A DNA stretch of 8,120 bases from Pseudomonadota bacterium (GTDB lineage Bacteria > Pseudomonadota > Alphaproteobacteria > Acetobacterales > Acetobacteraceae), in the NCBI GenBank assembly GCA_021808205.1, contig JAKBCD010000049.1, positions 1 through 8,120 of the forward strand, given 5' to 3'. A program made the position numbers and the translations under genes. This document shows positions 1 to 5,978 of the stretch, in pieces; within the stretch, counting starts at the first letter, position 1; every line of letters begins with the position of its first letter. The notes beneath the pieces were generated by a model. It ran no database searches and had not been told where the DNA came from. It saw only the letters and a list, made by a program, of their open reading frames with translations.

Positions 1-170
1 AACCGAATAGGGGCGGCCGGCGCCATGGGCAACCATGGGCGCGAAGCGATTTCCGGCTTGCCGCCCGGGTTGGTTGCTAGAGGCGGGTGGCAACATCCGT
101 CCCAGAGGAATGGCCGTCCAGCGCCCACTTGCGGGTGTGGACAGAACCCGGCTTACAGGCCGTCTGGATC
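1..170 (+). ncRNA. rnpB: RNase P RNA (M1 RNA), 3' part, 5' end outside window
   Basis: This is the catalytic RNA of ribonuclease P, which removes 5' leaders from pre-tRNAs. Seen in the sequence: the window opens in the CCGAATAGGGG block; the strand GGGCGGC (11-17) can pair with GCCGCCC (60-66); a hairpin at 84-99 is capped by a GCAA (GNRA) tetraloop at 90-93, as expected for P18; the conserved CCCAGAGGAATGGC block is at 101-114; a further hairpin (GTCCA 116-120 with TGGAC 138-142) resembles P19; and the near-universal ACAGAACCCGGCTTA, the 3' strand of helix P4, is at 141-155. The 3' end is estimated by comparison with E. coli M1 RNA and may be off by several bases, because the P1 partner and the whole 5' half lie upstream of the window. 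A T-rich stretch (171-185) follows and might take part in termination, but no separate terminator hairpin is clear. rnpB directly before mraZ is a familiar alphaproteobacterial arrangement. Confidence 0.93.
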
Positions 171-281
171 GTTGTTTCATTTTTGTAATAACAATAGAAC
201 TTTTGATGAACGTATAAGGAAAATTCCACGAAACTGTGAAAGTTGAAGGGATTTTTCAAAGGCAAAATCCGTCGATTGTTT

Positions 282-309
282 TTGACGGAACGGATGGGTG
301 CGTGATAGT
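282..309 (+). promoter_or_regulatory. Candidate sigma70-type promoter of the mraZ operon
   Basis: TTGACG (282-287) matches the -35 consensus well. GATAGT (304-309) lies 16 bases downstream as a weaker -10 (four of six positions). Transcription would start near 316, about 64 bases before the mraZ ATG and immediately before the phased TGG-type repeats, which is where a MraZ operator would be expected. The surrounding region is visibly AT-richer than the genes. An alternative -10 (TATAAG, 213-218) exists further upstream but has no convincing -35 partner. This is motif matching by eye only. Confidence 0.4.
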
Positions 310-318
310 GGAGTTAAA

Positions 319-353
319 ACCCATATTTTCCCATAAAGTGGTGAATTTTGGTG
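319..353. promoter_or_regulatory. Candidate MraZ operator: four pentamers with exact 10-bp period
   Basis: Pentamers occur at 319-323 (ACCCA, which is TGGGT on the - strand), 329-333 (TCCCA, TGGGA on the - strand), 339-343 (TGGTG on the + strand) and 349-353 (TGGTG on the + strand). Every start is 10 bp after the previous one, with 5-nt spacers. The E. coli MraZ operator is described as direct TGGGN repeats with 5-nt spacers. The two - strand boxes match that pattern exactly, and the + strand pair sits in an AAAGTGG context like the box described for Mollicutes MraZ. The array ends 26 bp before the mraZ ATG, just after the predicted transcription start, so bound MraZ would block the promoter or early transcript. 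The change of orientation in the middle of the array is unusual, and binding is inferred. Confidence 0.45.
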
Positions 354-379
354 TAGGTGAAAGGGTCACGGCCTGGGCG

Positions 380-823
380 ATGAAGCAGTTCTTTGGCAGC
401 CACGAGAACAAACGCGACGCGAAGGGGCGGGTATCCGTGCCGGCGTCGTTTCGGGCTGCCTGGAAGGAGCATTCAGAGGTCACGCTGATCCTGCGCCCCT
501 CTTTCATTGAAGGTTGCGTCGAGGCCTGGCCGCTGCCGAGTTACGAGCGCTTTCAGACCAAAGTGGACGCGATGCAGGCAATGAGCCGCGAGCAGGTGGG
601 GCTGCAGACGCAGGTTTATTCCGACGCTGAAGAGGTGGAACTGGACGCTCAGGGGCGCATCCTCATCACCGGCTATCTGGCGCAAATTGCTGGTTTGTCC
701 GACGCGGTGTTTTTCATGGGCCGTGGTGATCATTTTTTGATCTGGGAACCGGTGGCTGGCAAGGCATTCCGCGACGCCTCGCGGGCCATGGCGCCCAAGC
801 TTCGCTTCGGAGCGCCAGCATGA
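380..823 (+). CDS. mraZ: MraZ, transcriptional regulator of the dcw cluster
   Basis: MraZ is a ring-forming DNA-binding protein with two AbrB-like domains that regulates the division and cell wall operon from repeats in its own promoter. The 147-residue product has the usual family length. It shows both hallmark DxxGR motifs, DAKGR at residues 13-17 (followed by VSVP) and DAQGR at 89-93, one per domain. The second motif runs on as ILIT, where many relatives have a proline instead of T. The start is ATG at 380 because MKQFFGSHENKRDAKGR matches the family N terminus. The frame stays open upstream to 236, but that part covers the predicted promoter and operator. The ribosome site is weak: AAAGGG at 360-365 is 14 nt from the ATG. 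The gene overlaps rsmH by 4 nt. It is the first gene of the operon and probably autoregulated. Confidence 0.93.
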   Translation: MKQFFGSHENKRDAKGRVSVPASFRAAWKEHSEVTLILRPSFIEGCVEAWPLPSYERFQTKVDAMQAMSREQVGLQTQVYSDAEEVELDAQGRILITGYLAQIAGLSDAVFFMGRGDHFLIWEPVAGKAFRDASRAMAPKLRFGAPA

Positions 824-1755
824 CGGCATATTCACATGTTTCTGTGTTGCGTGAAGAAGCGGTTGAGGCGTTGCAGCCGGTTGATGGCGGTGTGTATCTG
901 GACGGCACATTTGGTGGTGGCGGCTATTCGCGGGCCATTCTAGAGCGGGCGGCCTGCCGCCTTTACGCAATAGACCGTGACCCGGATGCGGTGGCCAGAG
1001 GGGGGGTGCTGAGTACAGCATATCCTGAAAAATTTGAGATCATGGCCGGCCGGATTTGCGAACTTGGCGACATGCTGGGGGCGCGCCGCGTTGCTGCACT
1101 GGATGGTGCGGTGTTTGATCTGGGACTTTCTTCCTATCAGATTGACGATCCTTCGCGCGGGTTTTCATTCCGCATGGATGGGCCGTTGGACATGCGAATG
1201 GGTTGCGAAGGTCGCGATGCCGCAACAATTGTAAATCTTTGCCCCGAATCCGAGCTTGCCGATATTTTGTTCAAATATGGAGACGAGAAAGCCGCGCGGC
1301 GGGTTGCACGGGTAATTGTCGAGCGGCGCAAAGTACAGAAATTTGCGACCACGGCGGATCTGGCGGGCGTGATACGGAGTGTTGTGAGACCGGATAAATC
1401 AGGCATCGACCCGGCGACCAGAAGTTTTCAGGCGTTGCGGATCGCCGTGAATGAGGAGTTGAGCGATATCGAGGCGGCTCTGGAGCAGGCTGCCGCGCTG
1501 TTGAAGCCGGGTGGCAGGCTTGTTGTCGTTAGCTTTCACTCGCTGGAAGATAGGATTGTGAAGCATTTCTTTGCTGAGCAAGCCGGCCGTATGCCGATGG
1601 CTTCGCGGCATGACCCGGCGGGGCTGGCGCCGGCTTCTGCGCCGATGTTCAGGCTGGTACAGAAATCGCCTGTGCTGCCCAGCCGGGCTGAAATCCACGC
1701 CAATCCGCGCGCGCGCAGCGCCAAGCTCCGTGCTCTCGAAAGGCTTGCCGCATGA
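820..1755 (+). CDS. rsmH: 16S rRNA (cytosine(1402)-N(4))-methyltransferase RsmH (MraW)
   Basis: RsmH uses S-adenosylmethionine to methylate N4 of C1402 in the decoding centre of 16S rRNA. The 311-residue product is close to the E. coli length (313). Visible family blocks are HVSVLREEAVEAL (6-18), the SAM-binding loop DGTFGGGGYS (28-37), the acidic strand end IDRDPDA (51-57), FDLGLSSYQIDDPSRGFSF (99-117) with DMRM (124-127), FQALRIAVNEEL (203-214) and VVVSFHSLEDRIVKHFF (235-251). The C terminus (PSRAEIHANPRARSAKLR, 287-304) is also typical. The ATG lies inside ATGA, overlapping the mraZ stop by 4 nt, with GGAG at 809-812 seven bases upstream. It is always near mraZ in dcw clusters, although its substrate is the ribosome and not the cell wall. 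Confidence 0.97.
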   Translation: MTAYSHVSVLREEAVEALQPVDGGVYLDGTFGGGGYSRAILERAACRLYAIDRDPDAVARGGVLSTAYPEKFEIMAGRICELGDMLGARRVAALDGAVFDLGLSSYQIDDPSRGFSFRMDGPLDMRMGCEGRDAATIVNLCPESELADILFKYGDEKAARRVARVIVERRKVQKFATTADLAGVIRSVVRPDKSGIDPATRSFQALRIAVNEELSDIEAALEQAAALLKPGGRLVVVSFHSLEDRIVKHFFAEQAGRMPMASRHDPAGLAPASAPMFRLVQKSPVLPSRAEIHANPRARSAKLRALERLAA

Positions 1756-2564
1756 TCGTCAGGCCGTTCACCTTCCTCACCGGGCTGCTTTTTGCTCTCT
1801 CTGGCGCGTATCTGTTTGTGGTCAAGCATCAGAGTCAGGCTTTGGAAAGCCAGCTGGAGCAGTCTGCAGCGCAAACGCGCCAAGACGAGGAGGCTGTCCG
1901 CGTTCTGAGGGCGCAATGGGCGCTGGAGGCTGATCCATCGCGGATTGCGGCGCTGGCGGCACAATTCACCGGGCTTCAACCAATGAAGCCTGACCAGTTA
2001 GTCACCATGGCTTCGTTAGCGGACGATCTGCCCGCACCGGGCAGCCCGGCGCCGTTCAGCAATCCGCAAGATGAAATGCCAAGCCTCCCTGGGGCGGGCG
2101 TTGTGGCGCCCTCGCCGGCAGGCCCGCCGATTGAAGTGAATGGGCACATCGCCGCCGCACAATCCGCCGCGACAAATTTTGTAGCGTCTCGACAAACGGC
2201 TCATCCAGCGCAGCTTGCGGATAATGCGCTACCCGCGGCATTCCCCAGCCTGCCGAAGCCGCCGCCCGCACGCCCGCTTTTGGTTGCGCAGCGTGTGGCG
2301 GTACATGAGATAGCCGAAGCAAAATCGCACAAAAATTTTGCAGGTCAGCTGCATCCCACGCAGCCTCGTTCGGCAATCTATGAGGCCTCGGTCAGTGCGG
2401 CTATTTCCGCCCCGCCGATTCCTGACCCGGCAAGGCACGCCCCGATGGGCGCGCAGGTTGTGCGTATCCGCGCGACGGTACCGCCAGTGCCAGAAGCACC
2501 ATTTGCCCCGCCGCTGGGTGGCGGCTCTCTTCTCGGGATGGCGCAGACCGGGAGTCAAAATTGA
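1752..2564 (+). CDS. ftsL: FtsL-type division protein with long Pro/Ala-rich C-terminal extension
   Basis: FtsL is a small bitopic protein of the FtsQLB complex, which recruits and activates the FtsW/FtsI septal synthase. The first ~90 of 270 residues fit: a very short cytoplasmic end, one membrane helix at about 6-24, a charged/heptad-like stretch at 27-55 that could form a coiled coil, then the block RAQWALEADPSRIAALAAQF (53-72) and GLQPMKPDQLV (74-84) typical of alphaproteobacterial FtsL. From about residue 93 to 270 the protein is low in predicted order and rich in Pro and Ala (for example PSLPKPPPARP, 165-175; VPPVPEAPFAPP, 243-254). FtsL proteins usually end near 100-130 residues, so this tail is unusual. 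It would lie in the periplasm. The ATG overlaps the rsmH stop by 4 nt (ATGA) and the stop overlaps the ftsI TTG (TTGA). The identification rests on the N-terminal part and gene order, and the tail has no recognised function. Confidence 0.85.
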   Translation: MIVRPFTFLTGLLFALSGAYLFVVKHQSQALESQLEQSAAQTRQDEEAVRVLRAQWALEADPSRIAALAAQFTGLQPMKPDQLVTMASLADDLPAPGSPAPFSNPQDEMPSLPGAGVVAPSPAGPPIEVNGHIAAAQSAATNFVASRQTAHPAQLADNALPAAFPSLPKPPPARPLLVAQRVAVHEIAEAKSHKNFAGQLHPTQPRSAIYEASVSAAISAPPIPDPARHAPMGAQVVRIRATVPPVPEAPFAPPLGGGSLLGMAQTGSQN

Positions 2565-2568
2565 CTCT
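2551..2568 (+). promoter_or_regulatory. Inverted repeat/hairpin covering the ftsI ribosome site and TTG start
   Basis: GAGTCAA (2552-2558) and TTGACTC (2561-2567) are perfect 7-bp inverted arms separated by two bases. In mRNA this gives a 6-bp stem with a 4-nt loop, plus a possible G2551-U2568 pair. The stem takes in part of the Shine-Dalgarno sequence (GGGAG, 2550-2554); the T2561 of the TTG codon sits in the loop and its last two bases pair in the stem. Ribosomes finishing ftsL at the overlapping TGA would open it, so it could enforce translational coupling. Both arms also contain GANTC, the CcrM methylation site. A regulatory role is inferred only. Confidence 0.35.
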
Positions 2569-4609
2569 GAATCTGCGGCCTGGTGACGAGCCTTCTTCCC
2601 GGAAGAAGGCCCGGACCAAGGGTCGTGGCGCTGAACCGGCCATGGAGACGGTGCGAATCACGAGCCCCGACCTGGATCAGCGGGCAGCGCTGGAGCGCGC
2701 GCGCGGACGGGTGGTTATCGGCGCTTTCCTATTTATAGGCTTGTTCGGCGTTCTGACATTGAAGCTCATCTGGGCGACTGTTGTGGCTCCAATTTATCCA
2801 AGCCCCGCACAGATCGCGGCCATGACGCCCGCATTGAGTGTTGCCCTGCCGCCGCCGGGGCGAGCGGATATCACGGACCGTAACGGCACCACTCTCGCTG
2901 TATCTCTGCCGGGCGCTTCACTTTATGCAAACCCCCAGCAAGTACCAGACCCGCAGGCTGCCGCGACTATGCTAGCCAATGCGTTGCCCGGTGCCAACCC
3001 GGCATGGCTGGCACATGCGATGGGTGCTGGCGTGACCCCGGATAAGCGCAAGGAGTTTGTCTATCTTGATCGCCGTCTGACCCCGCAGGAAGAGTTGGCG
3101 GTCAATTCGCTTGGCATTCCTGGTGTCTATTTCGAGAACCGTGAGGAGCGCCACTATCCGGATGGTAATTTGGCGGCACATATTCTGGGTGGCGTGAATA
3201 TCGACTCCACCGGGTTGGCTGGTGTTGAAAAATATTTCAACAAACGCCTGACAACAAACCCCCAACCGCTGCAGCTTTCAATCGACGCTGGCATTCAGAG
3301 CATTGTTCACGACGAACTGGCCTCGACGGTGAGCGAGTTCAAGGCGCCGGGCGCATGTGCGATCGTGATGAACGTTCATACCGGAGAGGTCCTGGCGATG
3401 GTCAGCCTGCCGGATTACGATGTGAACGACTACAGAGATGCAACGCACAACCAGCAATTCGACCGCTGTGTGAGCGGGCTTTACGAACCGGGCTCGGTAT
3501 TCAAGCTACAAACCATTTCGATGGCGTTGGATAGCGGCATGATCCACTGGTGGGATTATTTCGACACGACGCATCCGCTGCGTGTCGGGCGCTTCGAGAT
3601 CACCGATTTCGAGCCGGTACATACCTGGATGGCGGTGCCTCAGATTCTGAACGTATCATCCAATATTGGCGCTTCACGTATCGCGACTATTCTGGGACCG
3701 AAAATTGAGCAGGCCTGGTATGAGAAGCAAGGTTTTTTCAAACCTCTGAACGTTCAGCTTCCAGGGCCGCCTATGCCGCTTTTTCCATCGAAAAGCGATT
3801 GGGGGCTGGCGGCGACCATGACGGCTTCCTTCGGTGCCGGCATCGCGATTTCGCCATTGCAGTTGGTTACCGCCACCATACCGATTTTGAATGGCGGCGT
3901 GCGCTATCCGGCGACATTGTTGAAAGTCGACCCGGACGGGCCACAGCCGCAGGGCGTCAGGATTATGAAGGAGACGACATCCGACATCATGCGCAAGCTG
4001 ATGACGAATGTGGTGCTCTTCGGCACCGGGCAGTACGCGGCGGTGCCGGGTTATGTGGTTGGCGGTAAGACCGGAACGGCGCAGGTGGTGGGGCCAAACG
4101 GCCGCTATCGGCTGCATACTAATAATGCCTCGTTCATGGCGGCATTTCCCATGCAAAACCCGCAATACGTGGTTTACGTGCTGGTGATGCAGCCGAAGGC
4201 GGATGCAACGACCCATGGCTTTACCACCGGTGGTTATATCGCGGCGCCAACGGTGTCCCGGATCATCGCGCGCATGGGGCCGATGCTGGGCATCATGCCG
4301 TCTTCCGGCGACGAACTGGCGCAGTTGGACGCCCAACTCACTGTGCCGCTGTCTCCGGCGCCACCGCCAGGGCAGCACGCGCTTGGGCCGGATGATCCGT
4401 TGCCGCCTGGTGCCAATGCATTCGCGTACGAGCTGATGGGAAAGAAACCACCCGTCGCCGCGGCGCAGATGCGGCTCAACCATGGCGTGGACATTCAACC
4501 CGCCGCCTCCAAGGGCCGCAAAGCATTACACGATGGCATCATGGCACCGGTTTCCCCGATGATGGGCAGCCACATGACGGCGCGGGATGTTGGCGATGAG
4601 CAAGGCTGA
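2561..4609 (+). CDS. ftsI: Peptidoglycan D,D-transpeptidase FtsI (PBP3), septal
   Basis: FtsI is the class B penicillin-binding protein that cross-links septal peptidoglycan with FtsW. The 682-residue product has a ~50-residue basic cytoplasmic end, one membrane helix (about 51-75), a pedestal domain opening with GRADITDRNG (100-109) and a transpeptidase domain with all three catalytic motifs: SVFK with nucleophile S312 and K315, SSN at 366-368, and KTGT at 503-506. The SxxK motif reads EPGSVFKLQ, with V and L where many FtsI have T and P or I. Residues after about 580 form a Pro-rich tail of roughly 100 residues, making the protein longer than E. coli FtsI (588). The start is TTG at 2561: GGGAG at 2550-2554 is six bases upstream and the codon overlaps the ftsL stop. 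The later ATG at 2642 lacks a good ribosome site, though it would still keep the membrane helix. The end overlaps murE. Confidence 0.95.
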   Translation: MTLNLRPGDEPSSRKKARTKGRGAEPAMETVRITSPDLDQRAALERARGRVVIGAFLFIGLFGVLTLKLIWATVVAPIYPSPAQIAAMTPALSVALPPPGRADITDRNGTTLAVSLPGASLYANPQQVPDPQAAATMLANALPGANPAWLAHAMGAGVTPDKRKEFVYLDRRLTPQEELAVNSLGIPGVYFENREERHYPDGNLAAHILGGVNIDSTGLAGVEKYFNKRLTTNPQPLQLSIDAGIQSIVHDELASTVSEFKAPGACAIVMNVHTGEVLAMVSLPDYDVNDYRDATHNQQFDRCVSGLYEPGSVFKLQTISMALDSGMIHWWDYFDTTHPLRVGRFEITDFEPVHTWMAVPQILNVSSNIGASRIATILGPKIEQAWYEKQGFFKPLNVQLPGPPMPLFPSKSDWGLAATMTASFGAGIAISPLQLVTATIPILNGGVRYPATLLKVDPDGPQPQGVRIMKETTSDIMRKLMTNVVLFGTGQYAAVPGYVVGGKTGTAQVVGPNGRYRLHTNNASFMAAFPMQNPQYVVYVLVMQPKADATTHGFTTGGYIAAPTVSRIIARMGPMLGIMPSSGDELAQLDAQLTVPLSPAPPPGQHALGPDDPLPPGANAFAYELMGKKPPVAAAQMRLNHGVDIQPAASKGRKALHDGIMAPVSPMMGSHMTARDVGDEQG

Positions 4610-5978
4610 AATGCAGGGCGTGGTTGGCATTACCGCGGACAGCCGGGCGGTTCGGCCGGGCTATCTCTTCGCCGCTCTGCCGGGCGTTAAGGCTGATGGC
4701 CGGCAGTTTATCGGCGAGGCCGTCGCCAGGGGCGCAATCGCCGTGCTGGCCCCGGAGGGTACAGCCTGGCCGCCGGGTGTGCCACCACGCCGGTTGATCA
4801 CGGCGCCAGATGCGCGGGTAAAGCTGGCGGAGCTGGCGGTGGAGTTCTTCGGCCGCTTGCCGGACCGGCTAGTGGCGGTGACGGGCACCAACGGCAAGAC
4901 CAGCACGGTGGATTTCCTGCGGCAGATATTAACGTTGGCGGGCCGCCCGGCGGCATCCATCGGCACGCTGGGGGTAATTGCGCCGGGGAATGAACCTTCC
5001 GGCAGCCTGACCACGCCGGACCCGGTGACATTGGCGCAAACCCTGGCCGGGCTGGCCAAGGAGGGGGTGAATGATGTGGCGATGGAAGCCTCCAGCCACG
5101 GGCTGGACCAGCACCGGCTGGATGGCCTGCGCTTTGCTGCCGCCGGTTTTACCAACCTCACGCGCGACCATCTGGATTATCACGGCTCCATGCAAGCCTA
5201 TGGCGCCGCCAAATTGCGCTTGTTCGAGGCGCTGCTGAAGCGCGGCGGCGCGGCGCGGGCGATGGCGGATATCAACCCGGCCATTCTGCAGCGCTTGCGT
5301 GAGATGGCGGCGGCCCATGGGCAGAATTTTGAAACCGTTTCCGTGGAACATGTGCGCCCCCGGCCAGATGGGCAGTTGTTGCAGGTGCAGGGGATTACGG
5401 TGGAGCTGCATCTGCCAGGGCGTTTCCAGGCGGATAACGCGGCGCTGGCGGCAAGCTTGGCCGAGGCCGTGGGGGTGGCGGATGCACTCTCCTACCTGCC
5501 ACATCTGCGGGGCGTGCGCGGGCGGCTGGAGCGCGCCTTGGTTCTGCCCAACGGTGCCACCGCCTATGTGGATTACGCTCATACCCCCGATGCCATTGCC
5601 CGTGTGCTCTCAGCCTTGCGCCCACACGCCACCGGGCGGTTGCATATTGTCTTTGGCGCCGGCGGCGACCGCGATGCCGGCAAGCGCCCGCTGATGGGGG
5701 CAGAAGCCGCCAAGGGTGCTGATGTGGCGATTGTGACCGACGACAACCCGCGCAGCGAGGTTCCGGCCTTGATCCGCCAGGCTATTCTGGCCACCTGCCC
5801 CGGCGCCACGGAAATCGGCGACCGCCGCGCTGCTATTGCCGCCGCTCTGGAGGGATTGCGCGGGGGCGATGTGCTGGTGGTGGCGGGCAAGGGGCATGAG
5901 CAGGGGCAGATTGTGCAGGCAGAGATGATCCCGTTTGATGATGCCGCGGTTATTCGTGAGTTGGGAGGCGCTTCGTGA
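4587..5978 (+). CDS. murE: UDP-MurNAc-L-Ala-D-Glu:meso-DAP ligase MurE
   Basis: MurE is a cytoplasmic ATP-dependent ligase that adds the third stem-peptide residue to UDP-MurNAc-L-Ala-D-Glu. Motifs (numbered from 4587): ITADSRAVRPGYLFAALPG (15-33) for UDP-MurNAc binding, the ATP P-loop VTGTNGKTST (98-107), TTPDP (142-146), EASSHGLDQHRLDG (167-180), LTRDHLDYHG (191-200), K209 in YGAAKLRLFE as the likely carbamylated lysine, DDNPR (385-389) and GKGHE (434-438). DNPR is the signature of meso-diaminopimelate rather than lysine specificity. The 463 residues are slightly short for the family (about 490), and the shortfall lies at the N terminus. Possible ATG starts are 4587, 4596 and 4611. The first gives the length closest to the family. 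The last has AAGG (4602-4605) at good spacing and would follow the ftsI stop directly, so the start is unsettled. The stop overlaps the murF GTG (GTGA). GC is higher than in ftsI. Confidence 0.96.
   Translation: MLAMSKAEMQGVVGITADSRAVRPGYLFAALPGVKADGRQFIGEAVARGAIAVLAPEGTAWPPGVPPRRLITAPDARVKLAELAVEFFGRLPDRLVAVTGTNGKTSTVDFLRQILTLAGRPAASIGTLGVIAPGNEPSGSLTTPDPVTLAQTLAGLAKEGVNDVAMEASSHGLDQHRLDGLRFAAAGFTNLTRDHLDYHGSMQAYGAAKLRLFEALLKRGGAARAMADINPAILQRLREMAAAHGQNFETVSVEHVRPRPDGQLLQVQGITVELHLPGRFQADNAALAASLAEAVGVADALSYLPHLRGVRGRLERALVLPNGATAYVDYAHTPDAIARVLSALRPHATGRLHIVFGAGGDRDAGKRPLMGAEAAKGADVAIVTDDNPRSEVPALIRQAILATCPGATEIGDRRAAIAAALEGLRGGDVLVVAGKGHEQGQIVQAEMIPFDDAAVIRELGGAS

Noticed and set aside
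21..43. Repeat CCATGGGC occurring twice (23-30 and 33-40)
   Set aside because: The copies lie in the RNase P RNA and form most of a local stem-loop, so they are explained by RNA structure and not by a mobile or regulatory repeat.
25..265. Small open frames on both strands across the first 265 bases
   Set aside because: They lie mostly within the RNase P RNA, whose conserved blocks and stems explain the sequence. Their translations resemble no protein family.
236..379. In-frame 48-codon N-terminal extension of mraZ
   Set aside because: The extension has no family similarity, uses AT-rich non-coding-like sequence, and covers the predicted promoter and phased boxes. The ATG at 380 matches the MraZ N terminus and family length.
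473..1021. 182-codon - strand open frame across the mraZ-rsmH junction
   Set aside because: It overlaps two clearly identified + strand genes, has a low-similarity His/Pro/Arg-rich product, and has no plausible ribosome site or partner gene.
3674..4498. 274-codon open frame on the - strand inside ftsI
   Set aside because: The translation is rich in His and Arg with no recognisable domain, typical of an antisense shadow of a GC-rich gene; ftsI on the + strand carries all catalytic motifs.
2642..4609. Alternative ATG start for ftsI
   Set aside because: There is no good ribosome site before 2642, and using it would leave a gap after ftsL in an otherwise overlapping operon; TTG at 2561 has GGGAG at ideal spacing.
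4929..5582. 217-codon - strand open frame inside murE
   Set aside because: It is a shadow of murE: GC-rich codon bias keeps the antisense frame open, and the product shows no motif.
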